From Candidatus Zixiibacteriota bacterium (GTDB lineage Bacteria; Blakebacterota; Blakebacteria; Blakebacterales; Blakebacteraceae): a stretch of DNA of 5,182 bases. Each line of letters starts with the position of its first letter. Positions within the stretch are counted from its first letter, which is position 1. The stretch is from positions 1 to 5,182 of the forward strand of contig JAUVWC010000124.1 of assembly GCA_030604325.1 (NCBI GenBank). Reading direction: 5' to 3'. Position numbers and translations under genes: made by a program. This document shows, piece by piece, positions 1 through 5,050 of the stretch. Below the pieces are notes generated by a model. It did no database searches and was not told the DNA's origin. It saw only the letters and a list, made by a program, of their open reading frames with translations.

Positions 1-104
1 AGGGGAGATCCGGCGTCGGACGGCTGGTGATGGAAATGCATTAGCCTTTCACGCCGGGCGTGATGAAGCAGCGGGGTTGGTTGCCATGATGATGTAGGCT
101 CCAT
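1..104 (-). CDS. possible start of an unrecognised gene, 5' part only (runs off left edge)
   Basis: From ATG 104 the minus strand is open for 34 codons to the window edge, beginning MEPTSSWQPTPLLHHARRER and continuing with a His-rich stretch (MHFHHQP, residues 22-28). I do not recognise the protein and see no signal peptide or membrane helix in this part. Support comes from context: a near-consensus promoter at 173-144 and an AGGA at 113-110 with ideal spacing. Against it, 34 open codons in GC-rich DNA are easily found by chance, and the composition (many His, Pro and Arg) is not typical of a conserved protein. A later in-frame ATG at 41 is an alternative start. Confidence 0.35.
   Translation of the reverse strand, partial: MEPTSSWQPTPLLHHARRERLMHFHHQPSDAGSP
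49..63. repeat. 15-base perfect inverted repeat
   Basis: TCACGCC-G-GGCGTGA at 49-63 is a perfect palindrome with seven-base arms around one central base. It has no T-run on either side, so it does not look like an intrinsic terminator. It could be an operator-like site or chance. If the gene starting at 104 is real, the palindrome lies inside its coding sequence. Confidence 0.35.
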
Positions 105-109
105 GTAGT

Positions 110-113
110 TCCT
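110..113 (-). promoter_or_regulatory. ribosome binding site for the possible gene starting at 104
   Basis: The minus strand has AGGA at 113-110, five bases before ATG 104. Together with the promoter at 173-144 it gives a standard order of promoter, short leader of about 30-35 nt, RBS and start codon. Confidence 0.4.
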
Positions 114-143
114 GACCGCACGGCCGATTTGGTATGAGACCTA

Positions 144-173
144 TTTATAGCCCTGCCGCTGCTGCGCTGTCAA
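144..173 (-). promoter_or_regulatory. near-consensus sigma70 promoter overlapping the end of the TIGR03545 gene
   Basis: On the minus strand an exact TTGACA (173-168) is followed by an 18-base spacer and TATAAA (149-144; 5 of 6 matches to TATAAT). The -35 box includes the TGA stop codon (172-170) of the upstream gene. Transcription would start near 135-140 and run leftwards into the possible gene starting at 104. It is among the best promoter matches in the window, and the placement just at a gene end supports it being real. Confidence 0.6.
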
Positions 174-1984
174 CGAGGTGGGATGATGCCGGGGGGAAGT
201 ATGTCTGTCAGGTTCTTGATCCTGGTTTCCAGTTCGGTACGCACCTCATCCAGCTGCTGCTGGAGCGAGGCCATCCGCTCCTCCACCTCTGAGGTGACCG
301 CTTCCACCTCGCTACGGGCTTTCGCCACCAGGGAGCCGATCCGCCTGTCTACTTCCGACCGGATTCGTGCCTCGGCCCGGCGGATCTCGTCACCGAGCTG
401 GCGCTCGAGCCCCCGGGCGAGTTCGTCGGCGACATTTGAGCGTACGCTGATGTCCCAACCTGCTGCCGTGCCTGCCATCCATACGTCCACTTCGACCGAT
501 CGCAGTGCGGAGATCGTCCGCCAGACGAAGGCCTCGATGCCTTCTTTTACTCCGGTTGACTCCCACCCCACATCGGAGCAGCGCCAGGTCAACTCGGCAA
601 CTATTTCCTCGCCTGTTCGAACGAGCCGCAGGCCGGCGGTACCTATCCCCATATAGAGACGTCCACCTAGTGAGCCGAGCGTAACCTCGCCCATGCCCGC
701 ACCGCTCAATGTTACTGCGAGGCTGTCGCGAAGAGTTGCTGTTGTATGGTCGAGAACTGCGGTGGCCCGGATTCTCCGCCCACCCGAGGCGCCGCTCGTA
801 CGGTCGAAGGAGAGCCTGGTGGGTCTGCCGTAGACCTCCGGATCGGAGGTGAGTCCGCGGACCTGAAGGGTGTACTCCTCGGTAGCCTGCCCCTCTCCCA
901 GGGTGAGCGAGAACTCCCCATATTCGAGCAGGAGGGCGGGAAAGGATCGCCGGCGGGGGAAATGGACCGTCGTGCCCGCCATACGAACCCGTTTCGGGCC
1001 GGATCGGGGTCGGGGTCTGAGGCCGGGTGGAGTGTACTGCTCCAGGCGGTCAAGGGCTCGCAGGGCGGGCTGCAGCTGCTCGCGGGCCATCTGCCCGAAG
1101 AGCGCCGGGCCGATATCGGGCGCTTTGAGAGAAGGAATCTGCAGGAGGCCACGGGCGTAGCGGTAATCGATGTCCCGCGCCTTCTCCAGACCCTCGACCA
1201 GCTCCTGCAGATCCCGCACTCCGTTCTCGATGCCGGCCTGCAGGCTCTTTAGACCATCCCTCTTCTGTTCCACGCCTCTGATGACGTTGCGTGCCGATGC
1301 CAGCCCGTCTCCTATCTCTCTTATCTGTCTGATTCCGAGGCTGCGCAGGTTGATATTCTTCAACCTCTGCACAAGCGTGCGTGCTGAGTCAATTTCCGCG
1401 CGGACGTCGAGCGAGCGAATATCTTCCCCCCACTTCCGCCGCATCGAGTCGGCGACGGTGGTAATTCTGCCGGCGAGCCGGAAGGTCGCCAGGCTGTCGG
1501 ATTCAAGGTCGGTGACGTTTACCGCCCGGCCCAATCCCCGAAGAGTGAATTCAGGTATGGGCAGGTTGGCGGCCCACTCCGATAGGCGACCGGTCACGGC
1601 GCCGGTTGTCTTTCCCCTTCTCTCCAGGGTTCCTGATGTCGTGCGGGGGGTGCCGAAGCGCACTCCCCGCACCGCCATTGTGTCCACCACCACCTTTTTC
1701 TGCAGCAGCGGCGCCACGCGCAGATCAGCCACGATCTCGTCGGCCTCGAAGAGATTGGTCATCGGCTCGCTGGGATCGGCCGCCTGAATCCCCCGCAGCA
1801 CAATCCGCCCGGCCAATAGTCTTACATCCGCGGATTCGATGTCCACCCGGGCCCCTGTTATCTGGGCGCCGGCGAACTCGACCGTCCGGCGCACCAGCCC
1901 GTCCAGAAGCAGGAGCCAGACGGCCGCCAGCAGGGTCAGCAGCAGACAGAGGGGGACGATTGCCTTCCAGCGCAGCAGCTTCAT
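170..1984 (-). CDS. TIGR03545 family protein: AsmA-like, membrane-anchored, coiled-coil periplasmic protein
   Basis: The 604-residue protein starts at ATG 1984 (a GTG three bases upstream is possible). Residues 8-28 are a single membrane helix preceded by a short basic cytosolic end. The next part resembles the start of AsmA-type proteins: GARVDIESADVRLLAGRIVL (44-63), IQAADPSEPMTNLFEADEI, then VDTMAVRGVRFGTPRTTSG (100-118). As I recall, this last stretch is characteristic of TIGR03545. Residues about 175-320 are mostly helical with charged heptad-like spacing (for example 240-275). Residues about 330-515 are rich in beta-strand and include GTTVHFPRRRSFPALLLEYG. Residues about 518-594 form a long coiled coil, and the protein ends in a Pro-rich PPGIIPPR. 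The family is uncharacterised and, as I recall, broadly but sparsely distributed in outer-membrane bacteria as a two-gene pair with TIGR03546. By architecture it could span or scaffold the periplasm, perhaps in lipid or envelope transport like AsmA relatives; that is inference. Confidence 0.85.
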   Translation of the reverse strand: MKLLRWKAIVPLCLLLTLLAAVWLLLLDGLVRRTVEFAGAQITGARVDIESADVRLLAGRIVLRGIQAADPSEPMTNLFEADEIVADLRVAPLLQKKVVVDTMAVRGVRFGTPRTTSGTLERRGKTTGAVTGRLSEWAANLPIPEFTLRGLGRAVNVTDLESDSLATFRLAGRITTVADSMRRKWGEDIRSLDVRAEIDSARTLVQRLKNINLRSLGIRQIREIGDGLASARNVIRGVEQKRDGLKSLQAGIENGVRDLQELVEGLEKARDIDYRYARGLLQIPSLKAPDIGPALFGQMAREQLQPALRALDRLEQYTPPGLRPRPRSGPKRVRMAGTTVHFPRRRSFPALLLEYGEFSLTLGEGQATEEYTLQVRGLTSDPEVYGRPTRLSFDRTSGASGGRRIRATAVLDHTTATLRDSLAVTLSGAGMGEVTLGSLGGRLYMGIGTAGLRLVRTGEEIVAELTWRCSDVGWESTGVKEGIEAFVWRTISALRSVEVDVWMAGTAAGWDISVRSNVADELARGLERQLGDEIRRAEARIRSEVDRRIGSLVAKARSEVEAVTSEVEERMASLQQQLDEVRTELETRIKNLTDILPPGIIPPR

Positions 1985-1987
1985 CAC

Positions 1988-2503
1988 CTACTCCGGCCGG
2001 AAGAGGCGGTAGAGCTTATACAGTTTCGAAGCCTTTACCGCCTGGAAGAGTTTTGTCCCGGTCAGCCTGTCGTAGAGGTGCTTCCGGTAGCGGACAACGC
2101 CGAGGCGGGAGATGAAGAAGATGGGGACGGTCAGTACCAGCCAGCCCACGAAGCTCCCCAGGACGACGGTGTTGTTGAAGTTGGTGAGGGCCACGACCGG
2201 GGTGTTGTACCAGCCTGCCCAAATCGGCGCCAGGGAGGGGTTAAAAAGGAGCCACTCGCCGATGGCGTTGAACTGGGGGTCGAGGAGGAATCCCACCGGA
2301 ATGAACAGCATCCATCCGAGGAACATCCCCGGCAGCGAGACCCTGGTGATGATGGCAACGGCAACGAGAAGCAGGTTGTGCAGGTTGACCAGCGGTGTCA
2401 GTCCCAGCACCGCGCCCAGGGCGATACCGGCCGCGATCTGATTGGGGGTGCCCTCGGAGTTGAGGGTCTTGATAAGCTTCTGCAATAGTGCGAGCGGCGT
2501 CAC
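1988..2503 (-). CDS. TIGR03546 family (DUF2062-type) integral membrane protein
   Basis: The 171-residue protein from GTG 2503 opens with LLQKLIKTLNSEGTPNQIA, then GLTPLVNLHNLLL (34-46), and later has NFNNTVVLGS (108-117). As I recall, these are characteristic of TIGR03546, a subgroup of DUF2062 proteins (PF09835). Likely membrane helices are near residues 22-38, 41-55, 58-76 and 112-134. The C-terminal 35 residues are rich in Lys, Arg and Tyr and probably form a basic cytosolic helix. As I recall, TIGR03546 is typically encoded beside TIGR03545, exactly as here, so the two probably form a complex; neither has an established function. The GTG start agrees with the family's N-terminus, which begins a few residues before the LL-K-LNSE motif. 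Its TAG stop (1990-1988) directly abuts the GTG/ATG of the next gene, in the same reading frame. Confidence 0.85.
   Translation of the reverse strand: MTPLALLQKLIKTLNSEGTPNQIAAGIALGAVLGLTPLVNLHNLLLVAVAIITRVSLPGMFLGWMLFIPVGFLLDPQFNAIGEWLLFNPSLAPIWAGWYNTPVVALTNFNNTVVLGSFVGWLVLTVPIFFISRLGVVRYRKHLYDRLTGTKLFQAVKASKLYKLYRLFRPE
1991..1994 (-). promoter_or_regulatory. ribosome binding site choosing ATG 1984 over GTG 1987
   Basis: GGAG at 1994-1991 lies inside the last codons of the upstream gene. It is six bases from ATG 1984 but only three from the adjacent GTG 1987, so ATG 1984 is the better start. The site sits across the TAG stop of the TIGR03546 gene, a layout typical of translational coupling. 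Confidence 0.7.
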
Positions 2504-2516
2504 TTCCGGAAATAAT

Positions 2517-2523
2517 CCTCCCC
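2517..2523 (-). promoter_or_regulatory. ribosome binding site for the GTG start at 2503, overlapping the hydrolase stop
   Basis: The minus strand reads GGGGAGG at 2523-2517, its first G being the last base of the hydrolase stop TAG (2525-2523). The GGAGG core is 13 bases from GTG 2503, longer than usual, but no in-frame start codon lies at a better spacing. The arrangement suggests translational coupling between the hydrolase and the next gene. Confidence 0.6.
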
Positions 2524-4286
2524 TATCTGTACCGCCACGAGGTCCGGTCGGCCTGGGGCGGGGCGTAGTGCTCGATGTGCTCGGTCATCAGCCGCAGTGC
2601 CTCAATACCGCGGGGGCCCCAGCAGTGGGGGGCCAGCGGCTGGAAGACGACCTCGCCCTGGTAGTAGGGGGCTTTGGTGGACTCCAGAAACCTGTGCAGC
2701 ATGTGGGTAGCATTGTTCAGGTAGTAGGAGTCCATGTCCCCCATGAAGATGTGGAGCTTGCCGACCAGCTTCGGCCCGAGCGTTTCCCAGTCCCTCTCCA
2801 GGATGTAGGTGAGGTCGTAGTTCTCCCGCCAGTGCTCGGCGACCTCGTGGTCGATCTCGCCCGTGTGCTTGTCCCAGATCCTCTTCGGGTAACCGTCGGG
2901 GCCGACGGGGCTGTAGGTGGCCTCCCAGATATCCCACTGGCCGCCGGAGCGGGATTTGTCTCCCACCACCAGCTCGTACCAGTTCTCATCCTTCATCATC
3001 GAATTGATGTTGCCGTCGGGCCGGCGCCGGTTGGGACGCTCGATCCTCATCCACTCCCGGTCGAGCCAATAGGCGTTGTCGTCTTCGTAGATGTTCACGA
3101 TCTGGTAGCCGTGGAAGTCGAGGGGATCGGGACAGCTCGCCCAGCATCCTCCGTAGAAGTCGGGGTAAAACACCTGGTGCGCCACGGCGATCCACCCGCC
3201 GGTGGAACCGCCGGAGAGCTGCCTCGCCCACGGCTGGCGGATGATGCGGAACCGCTCCTCCACCGCGGGGATCAGCTCCTGCATGATGGCGTCCCCGTAG
3301 GGGCCGTTATTCTCGGAGTTGACGCCGTAGGAGTCATCGTAGTAGAGGGAGGGGTGCTGCAGGGTGACGTAAATGAAGCGGGGGATATCCCCCTCGGGCC
3401 ACTCCTGGGCCAGCGCCTCCTCATCCGGCGCCCGCGGTGGGCGCGTGGAGAAATGACCCTGTATATAATTAACCGGGTAGTGGACGTCGGGGTGCTCGTC
3501 GTAACCCTTGGGAAGCCGGATGGTGGCGCCGATATAGATCGGGTGGCCCCACCAGGCGGAGAGTATCCCGCTCTCGAAACGGATGATCTTAACGTCTCCA
3601 GTCTCCTCGGGCACCGGTATCGGTGGGATGACACGGTCGCACACGAGGCGGATCGTACCTCCCGCTGCCTGGTCGATGGTCACCTGTTGTGGCTGGCTGA
3701 ACATGTTGCCGGGCGAACGCCGCCAGTTCTGTCCCTCCCACTGGTCCATATGGAGCCAGACGGTATGACCGTCCGCCCGTACGAACTTCGTATAGATGTT
3801 CACGAAACCCTGGACCCAGTACTCTCCGGAAGGTATCCGGTCGAGGCTCTGGATGGGGTGACCGAAAACGCTGCCGTCGATGGTAACCGGCTGGCCGGGC
3901 TGCAGGTCCTCGACATTCTTACCGAAGAGAGGTGTGCCTGTCTCGCCCGCCCGAGTTATGGGTCCGGTAACAGTGCCTGTTCCACGGCGCATCCCTCCCT
4001 CCTCCCGCTGCCGGCTTATCGCTACGTAGACGCGTCCGGTGACCGGCTCGGGATGGGCGCTGACCGCGAATGAGATCTCGAACCTCAAGCCGGGCCCGTC
4101 GGCTTGCTCACGTGTAAGCGACGGAGCCTTCTCTGCGGTCGATCCAATCCCCGGAGCCCCGGTTATAGCTCGAGGGATATACGCGGAGAGCAACAGGCCC
4201 GAGAGTGCGATAAGCGCAATCGCCGCCACGCTCCGCAACAGATAGGGAGCTGAATCCCGACTGCGTAATGGCTGGAATATGGTCAT
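2523..4286 (-). CDS. membrane-anchored alpha/beta-hydrolase, putative esterase (PF00756-like)
   Basis: The 587-residue protein starts at ATG 4286, with AAAGGG six bases upstream as a good Shine-Dalgarno site. Residues 16-36 form one hydrophobic helix after an Arg-containing N-terminus, giving a signal anchor or uncleaved signal peptide, so the body should be periplasmic. Residues about 65-225 form a strand-rich N-terminal domain. From about residue 235 the protein resembles putative esterases of the esterase D/feruloyl-esterase type. It has IYIGATIRLPKGYDE (250-264), the helix YGDAIMQELIPAVEERFRI (330-348) and the nucleophile elbow G-G-S-T-G-G with Ser361. Asp517 or Asp519 (in MGDMDSYYL) is the likely acid and His554 (in LAPHCWGP) the likely base. 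The stretch between Ser361 and the acid, about 155 residues and rich in Trp, Tyr, Asp and Arg, is much longer than in compact esterases and probably forms a lid. Domain and catalytic assignments are by eye and recalled family pattern, and the substrate is unknown. The TAG stop is 19 bases from the next start, consistent with one operon. Confidence 0.82.
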   Translation of the reverse strand: MTIFQPLRSRDSAPYLLRSVAAIALIALSGLLLSAYIPRAITGAPGIGSTAEKAPSLTREQADGPGLRFEISFAVSAHPEPVTGRVYVAISRQREEGGMRRGTGTVTGPITRAGETGTPLFGKNVEDLQPGQPVTIDGSVFGHPIQSLDRIPSGEYWVQGFVNIYTKFVRADGHTVWLHMDQWEGQNWRRSPGNMFSQPQQVTIDQAAGGTIRLVCDRVIPPIPVPEETGDVKIIRFESGILSAWWGHPIYIGATIRLPKGYDEHPDVHYPVNYIQGHFSTRPPRAPDEEALAQEWPEGDIPRFIYVTLQHPSLYYDDSYGVNSENNGPYGDAIMQELIPAVEERFRIIRQPWARQLSGGSTGGWIAVAHQVFYPDFYGGCWASCPDPLDFHGYQIVNIYEDDNAYWLDREWMRIERPNRRRPDGNINSMMKDENWYELVVGDKSRSGGQWDIWEATYSPVGPDGYPKRIWDKHTGEIDHEVAEHWRENYDLTYILERDWETLGPKLVGKLHIFMGDMDSYYLNNATHMLHRFLESTKAPYYQGEVVFQPLAPHCWGPRGIEALRLMTEHIEHYAPPQADRTSWRYR

Positions 4287-4347
4287 GACGATCCCTTTCT
4301 AATAGAGTTGCTGACCGGCTACCGTCTTTGGCGCCTGATGGTGTTGA

Positions 4348-4437
4348 TCAGCTTGACGCCTCCGGCTCACCGGAGGGCGTTGATTCTCCGGCAGGAGGTT
4401 CGCCGAGGGTATCCGGTTCACCGGTCTCGGCCGACTC
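4348..4437 (-). other. in-frame acidic C-terminal tail beyond an amber codon
   Basis: Directly after the TAG at 4440-4438 the reading frame of the membrane protein stays open for 29 codons to a TGA at 4350-4348. The translation is rich in Glu, Pro, Gly, Ser and Thr and repeats the unit GEP: TGEPD, LGEPP, SGEPE, ending EASS. Such low-complexity, disordered, acidic tails are common at the cytosolic ends of small membrane proteins, and the composition looks coding rather than random. Possible explanations are a recent nonsense mutation, a base error, programmed or natural amber readthrough, or chance. The stretch also contains a strong hairpin (4356-4380), and its GEP repeats partly reflect that repeated GC-rich sequence, which weakens the coding argument. 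Confidence 0.45.
4356..4380 (-). repeat. strong GC-rich hairpin in the gap between membrane protein and hydrolase genes
   Basis: ACGCC-TCCGG at 4356-4365 pairs with CCGGA-(G)-GGCGT at 4370-4380. This gives a ten-base-pair stem with one bulged base and the four-base loop CTCA. Neither side has a T-run, so it is not a standard intrinsic terminator. In the minus-strand transcript it would sit between the first two genes, where it could act as an RNA-processing, stability or attenuation element, or simply be structure in coding DNA if the tail is translated. Confidence 0.5.
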
Positions 4438-4914
4438 CTATGATGCGGATGTGATCTGCTTGGGGGGTCGCAACAACAACAGGGCTCCCACCAGTATCAG
4501 AATAGCCGGCCACCAGCGCCCGACCCACTGGTTGATGCTCAAGAAGACGATGCCGAGAACAAGGAGGATGATAGCCGGAACCAGCAGGCCGCCTTCCTGT
4601 TCACCTAGAAGGTACATGAAGGTGAAACCGGCACCGGGAGCAAGGAGGAAGACCGGCCACAGGTCCCTCATGTGCCACCAGCCGTAGTTTTCACAGTAGA
4701 GGAAGAGCAGTCCGATGACGAGGAGTATAGTAGCGGGCATCAGGAGCCCGTAGTTGTCGCGATCCTTTACCCACAGGGTAAAGAAGAAGACACCGAGGAA
4801 AACCACCAGCAAGGGCCAGAGTCCCACCAGGTTGAAGGCGCCGAGGTTGGCCAGGAGAAGGACTACACCGGCCGCGATCACCAGAAGACCCGGGTAGATG
4901 TTGCGGGATTCCAT
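4438..4914 (-). CDS. six-helix membrane protein with three repeated TM hairpins (LiaI/LiaF-like TM region, DUF5668-type)
   Basis: This 158-residue protein from ATG 4914 is almost entirely hydrophobic. Predicted membrane helices are near residues 7-25, 29-49, 56-74, 85-104, 109-128 and 133-150, and the pieces between them are short. The helices fall into three similar hairpins. Each begins with a Pro-containing helix (Pro8, Pro60, Pro113, the last two in GLLMPA and GLLVPA) and has a Trp-Pro at the start of its second helix (WP at 33-34, 86-87 and 135-136). This resembles the LiaI/LiaF-like TM region (DUF5668-type) found in envelope-stress proteins and many small uncharacterised inner-membrane proteins. 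The specific function is unknown, and no LiaF-type C-terminal domain is present. It lies first in the cluster, 151 bases upstream of the hydrolase. The frame ends at TAG 4440-4438, but the same frame stays open for 29 further codons (see separate entry), so the natural C-terminus is uncertain. An alternative TTG start at 4965 would add 17 residues and is less likely because of promoter and RBS positions. Confidence 0.8.
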   Translation of the reverse strand: MESRNIYPGLLVIAAGVVLLLANLGAFNLVGLWPLLVVFLGVFFFTLWVKDRDNYGLLMPATILLVIGLLFLYCENYGWWHMRDLWPVFLLAPGAGFTFMYLLGEQEGGLLVPAIILLVLGIVFLSINQWVGRWWPAILILVGALLLLRPPKQITSAS

Positions 4915-4919
4915 TATGC

Positions 4920-4931
4920 TCTCATCTCCCT
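4920..4931 (-). promoter_or_regulatory. ribosome binding site that selects the ATG at 4914
   Basis: The minus strand reads AGGGAGATGAG just upstream of ATG 4914, with GGAG 11 bases from the start codon and a second GAG 6 bases away. The alternative in-frame TTG at 4965 has no comparable purine-rich site. This favours the 158-residue form of the protein over a 175-residue form. Confidence 0.65.
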
Positions 4932-4971
4932 CTTTGGGGGAAACAAACAGCCGACTGAAGCTCAACAGCAG

Positions 4972-5001
4972 ATTCTAGGTTCGGCGCTCCGGCAGCGTCA
5001 A
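4972..5001 (-). promoter_or_regulatory. sigma70-type promoter for the 4914-4438 gene
   Basis: On the minus strand TTGACG (5001-4996; 5 of 6 matches to TTGACA) is followed by an 18-base spacer and TAGAAT (4977-4972; 5 of 6 matches to TATAAT). Transcription would start near 4965. That gives a leader of about 50 nt before the ATG at 4914 and makes the TTG at 4965 an unlikely start, since it would be essentially leaderless. This is the only strong promoter found upstream of the four-gene cluster. It is a match by eye to the E. coli consensus, and the host's own sigma specificity is unknown. Confidence 0.6.
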
Positions 5002-5050
5002 CCGGATGGTTCTGGCAAGCGGTGACCGTCAGGTGGGTTATGGCGGGCCG

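Noticed and set aside
2..97. Plus-strand open frames at the left edge (2-97 and 3-44) as the tail of a convergent gene
   Set aside because: They are short and have no recognisable motif. A minus-strand promoter, RBS and open frame give a better, though still weak, explanation of the region.
183..1787. Several long plus-strand open frames (183-656, 746-1252, 1170-1787) antisense to the TIGR03545 gene
   Set aside because: The translations are Ser/Arg-rich or low-complexity with no recognisable motifs, and they overlap a full-length family protein on the other strand. They are shadows of GC-biased codons.
2442..4073. A 543-codon open frame on the plus strand, antisense to the hydrolase
   Set aside because: Its translation is a monotonous Val/Gly/Leu/Asp-rich sequence typical of the complement of a GC-rich gene. 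It begins inside the DUF2062-type gene and shows no domain, while the minus strand encodes a recognisable hydrolase.
4287..4350. A promoter for the hydrolase, with TATTAG near 4302-4307 as a -10 box
   Set aside because: Only four of six bases match the -10 consensus, and no acceptable -35 box lies at 16-18 bases upstream.
4328..4687. A 119-codon plus-strand frame covering the hairpin gap and the end of the membrane protein gene
   Set aside because: It starts with a Gly/Ser/Pro-rich run that mirrors the GEP tail on the other strand and then becomes a Pro/Arg-rich shadow of the membrane helices, with no domain signal.
4915..4965. The TTG at 4965 as the start of the membrane protein (17 extra residues)
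   Set aside because: The predicted transcription start falls at about the same position, there is no Shine-Dalgarno site before it, and the ATG at 4914 has a good purine-rich site.
5018..5050. A terminator after the YbjQ-like gene, around the TGACGGTCA near-palindrome
   Set aside because: The arms are only about four bases long and no T-run follows, so it does not qualify as an intrinsic terminator.
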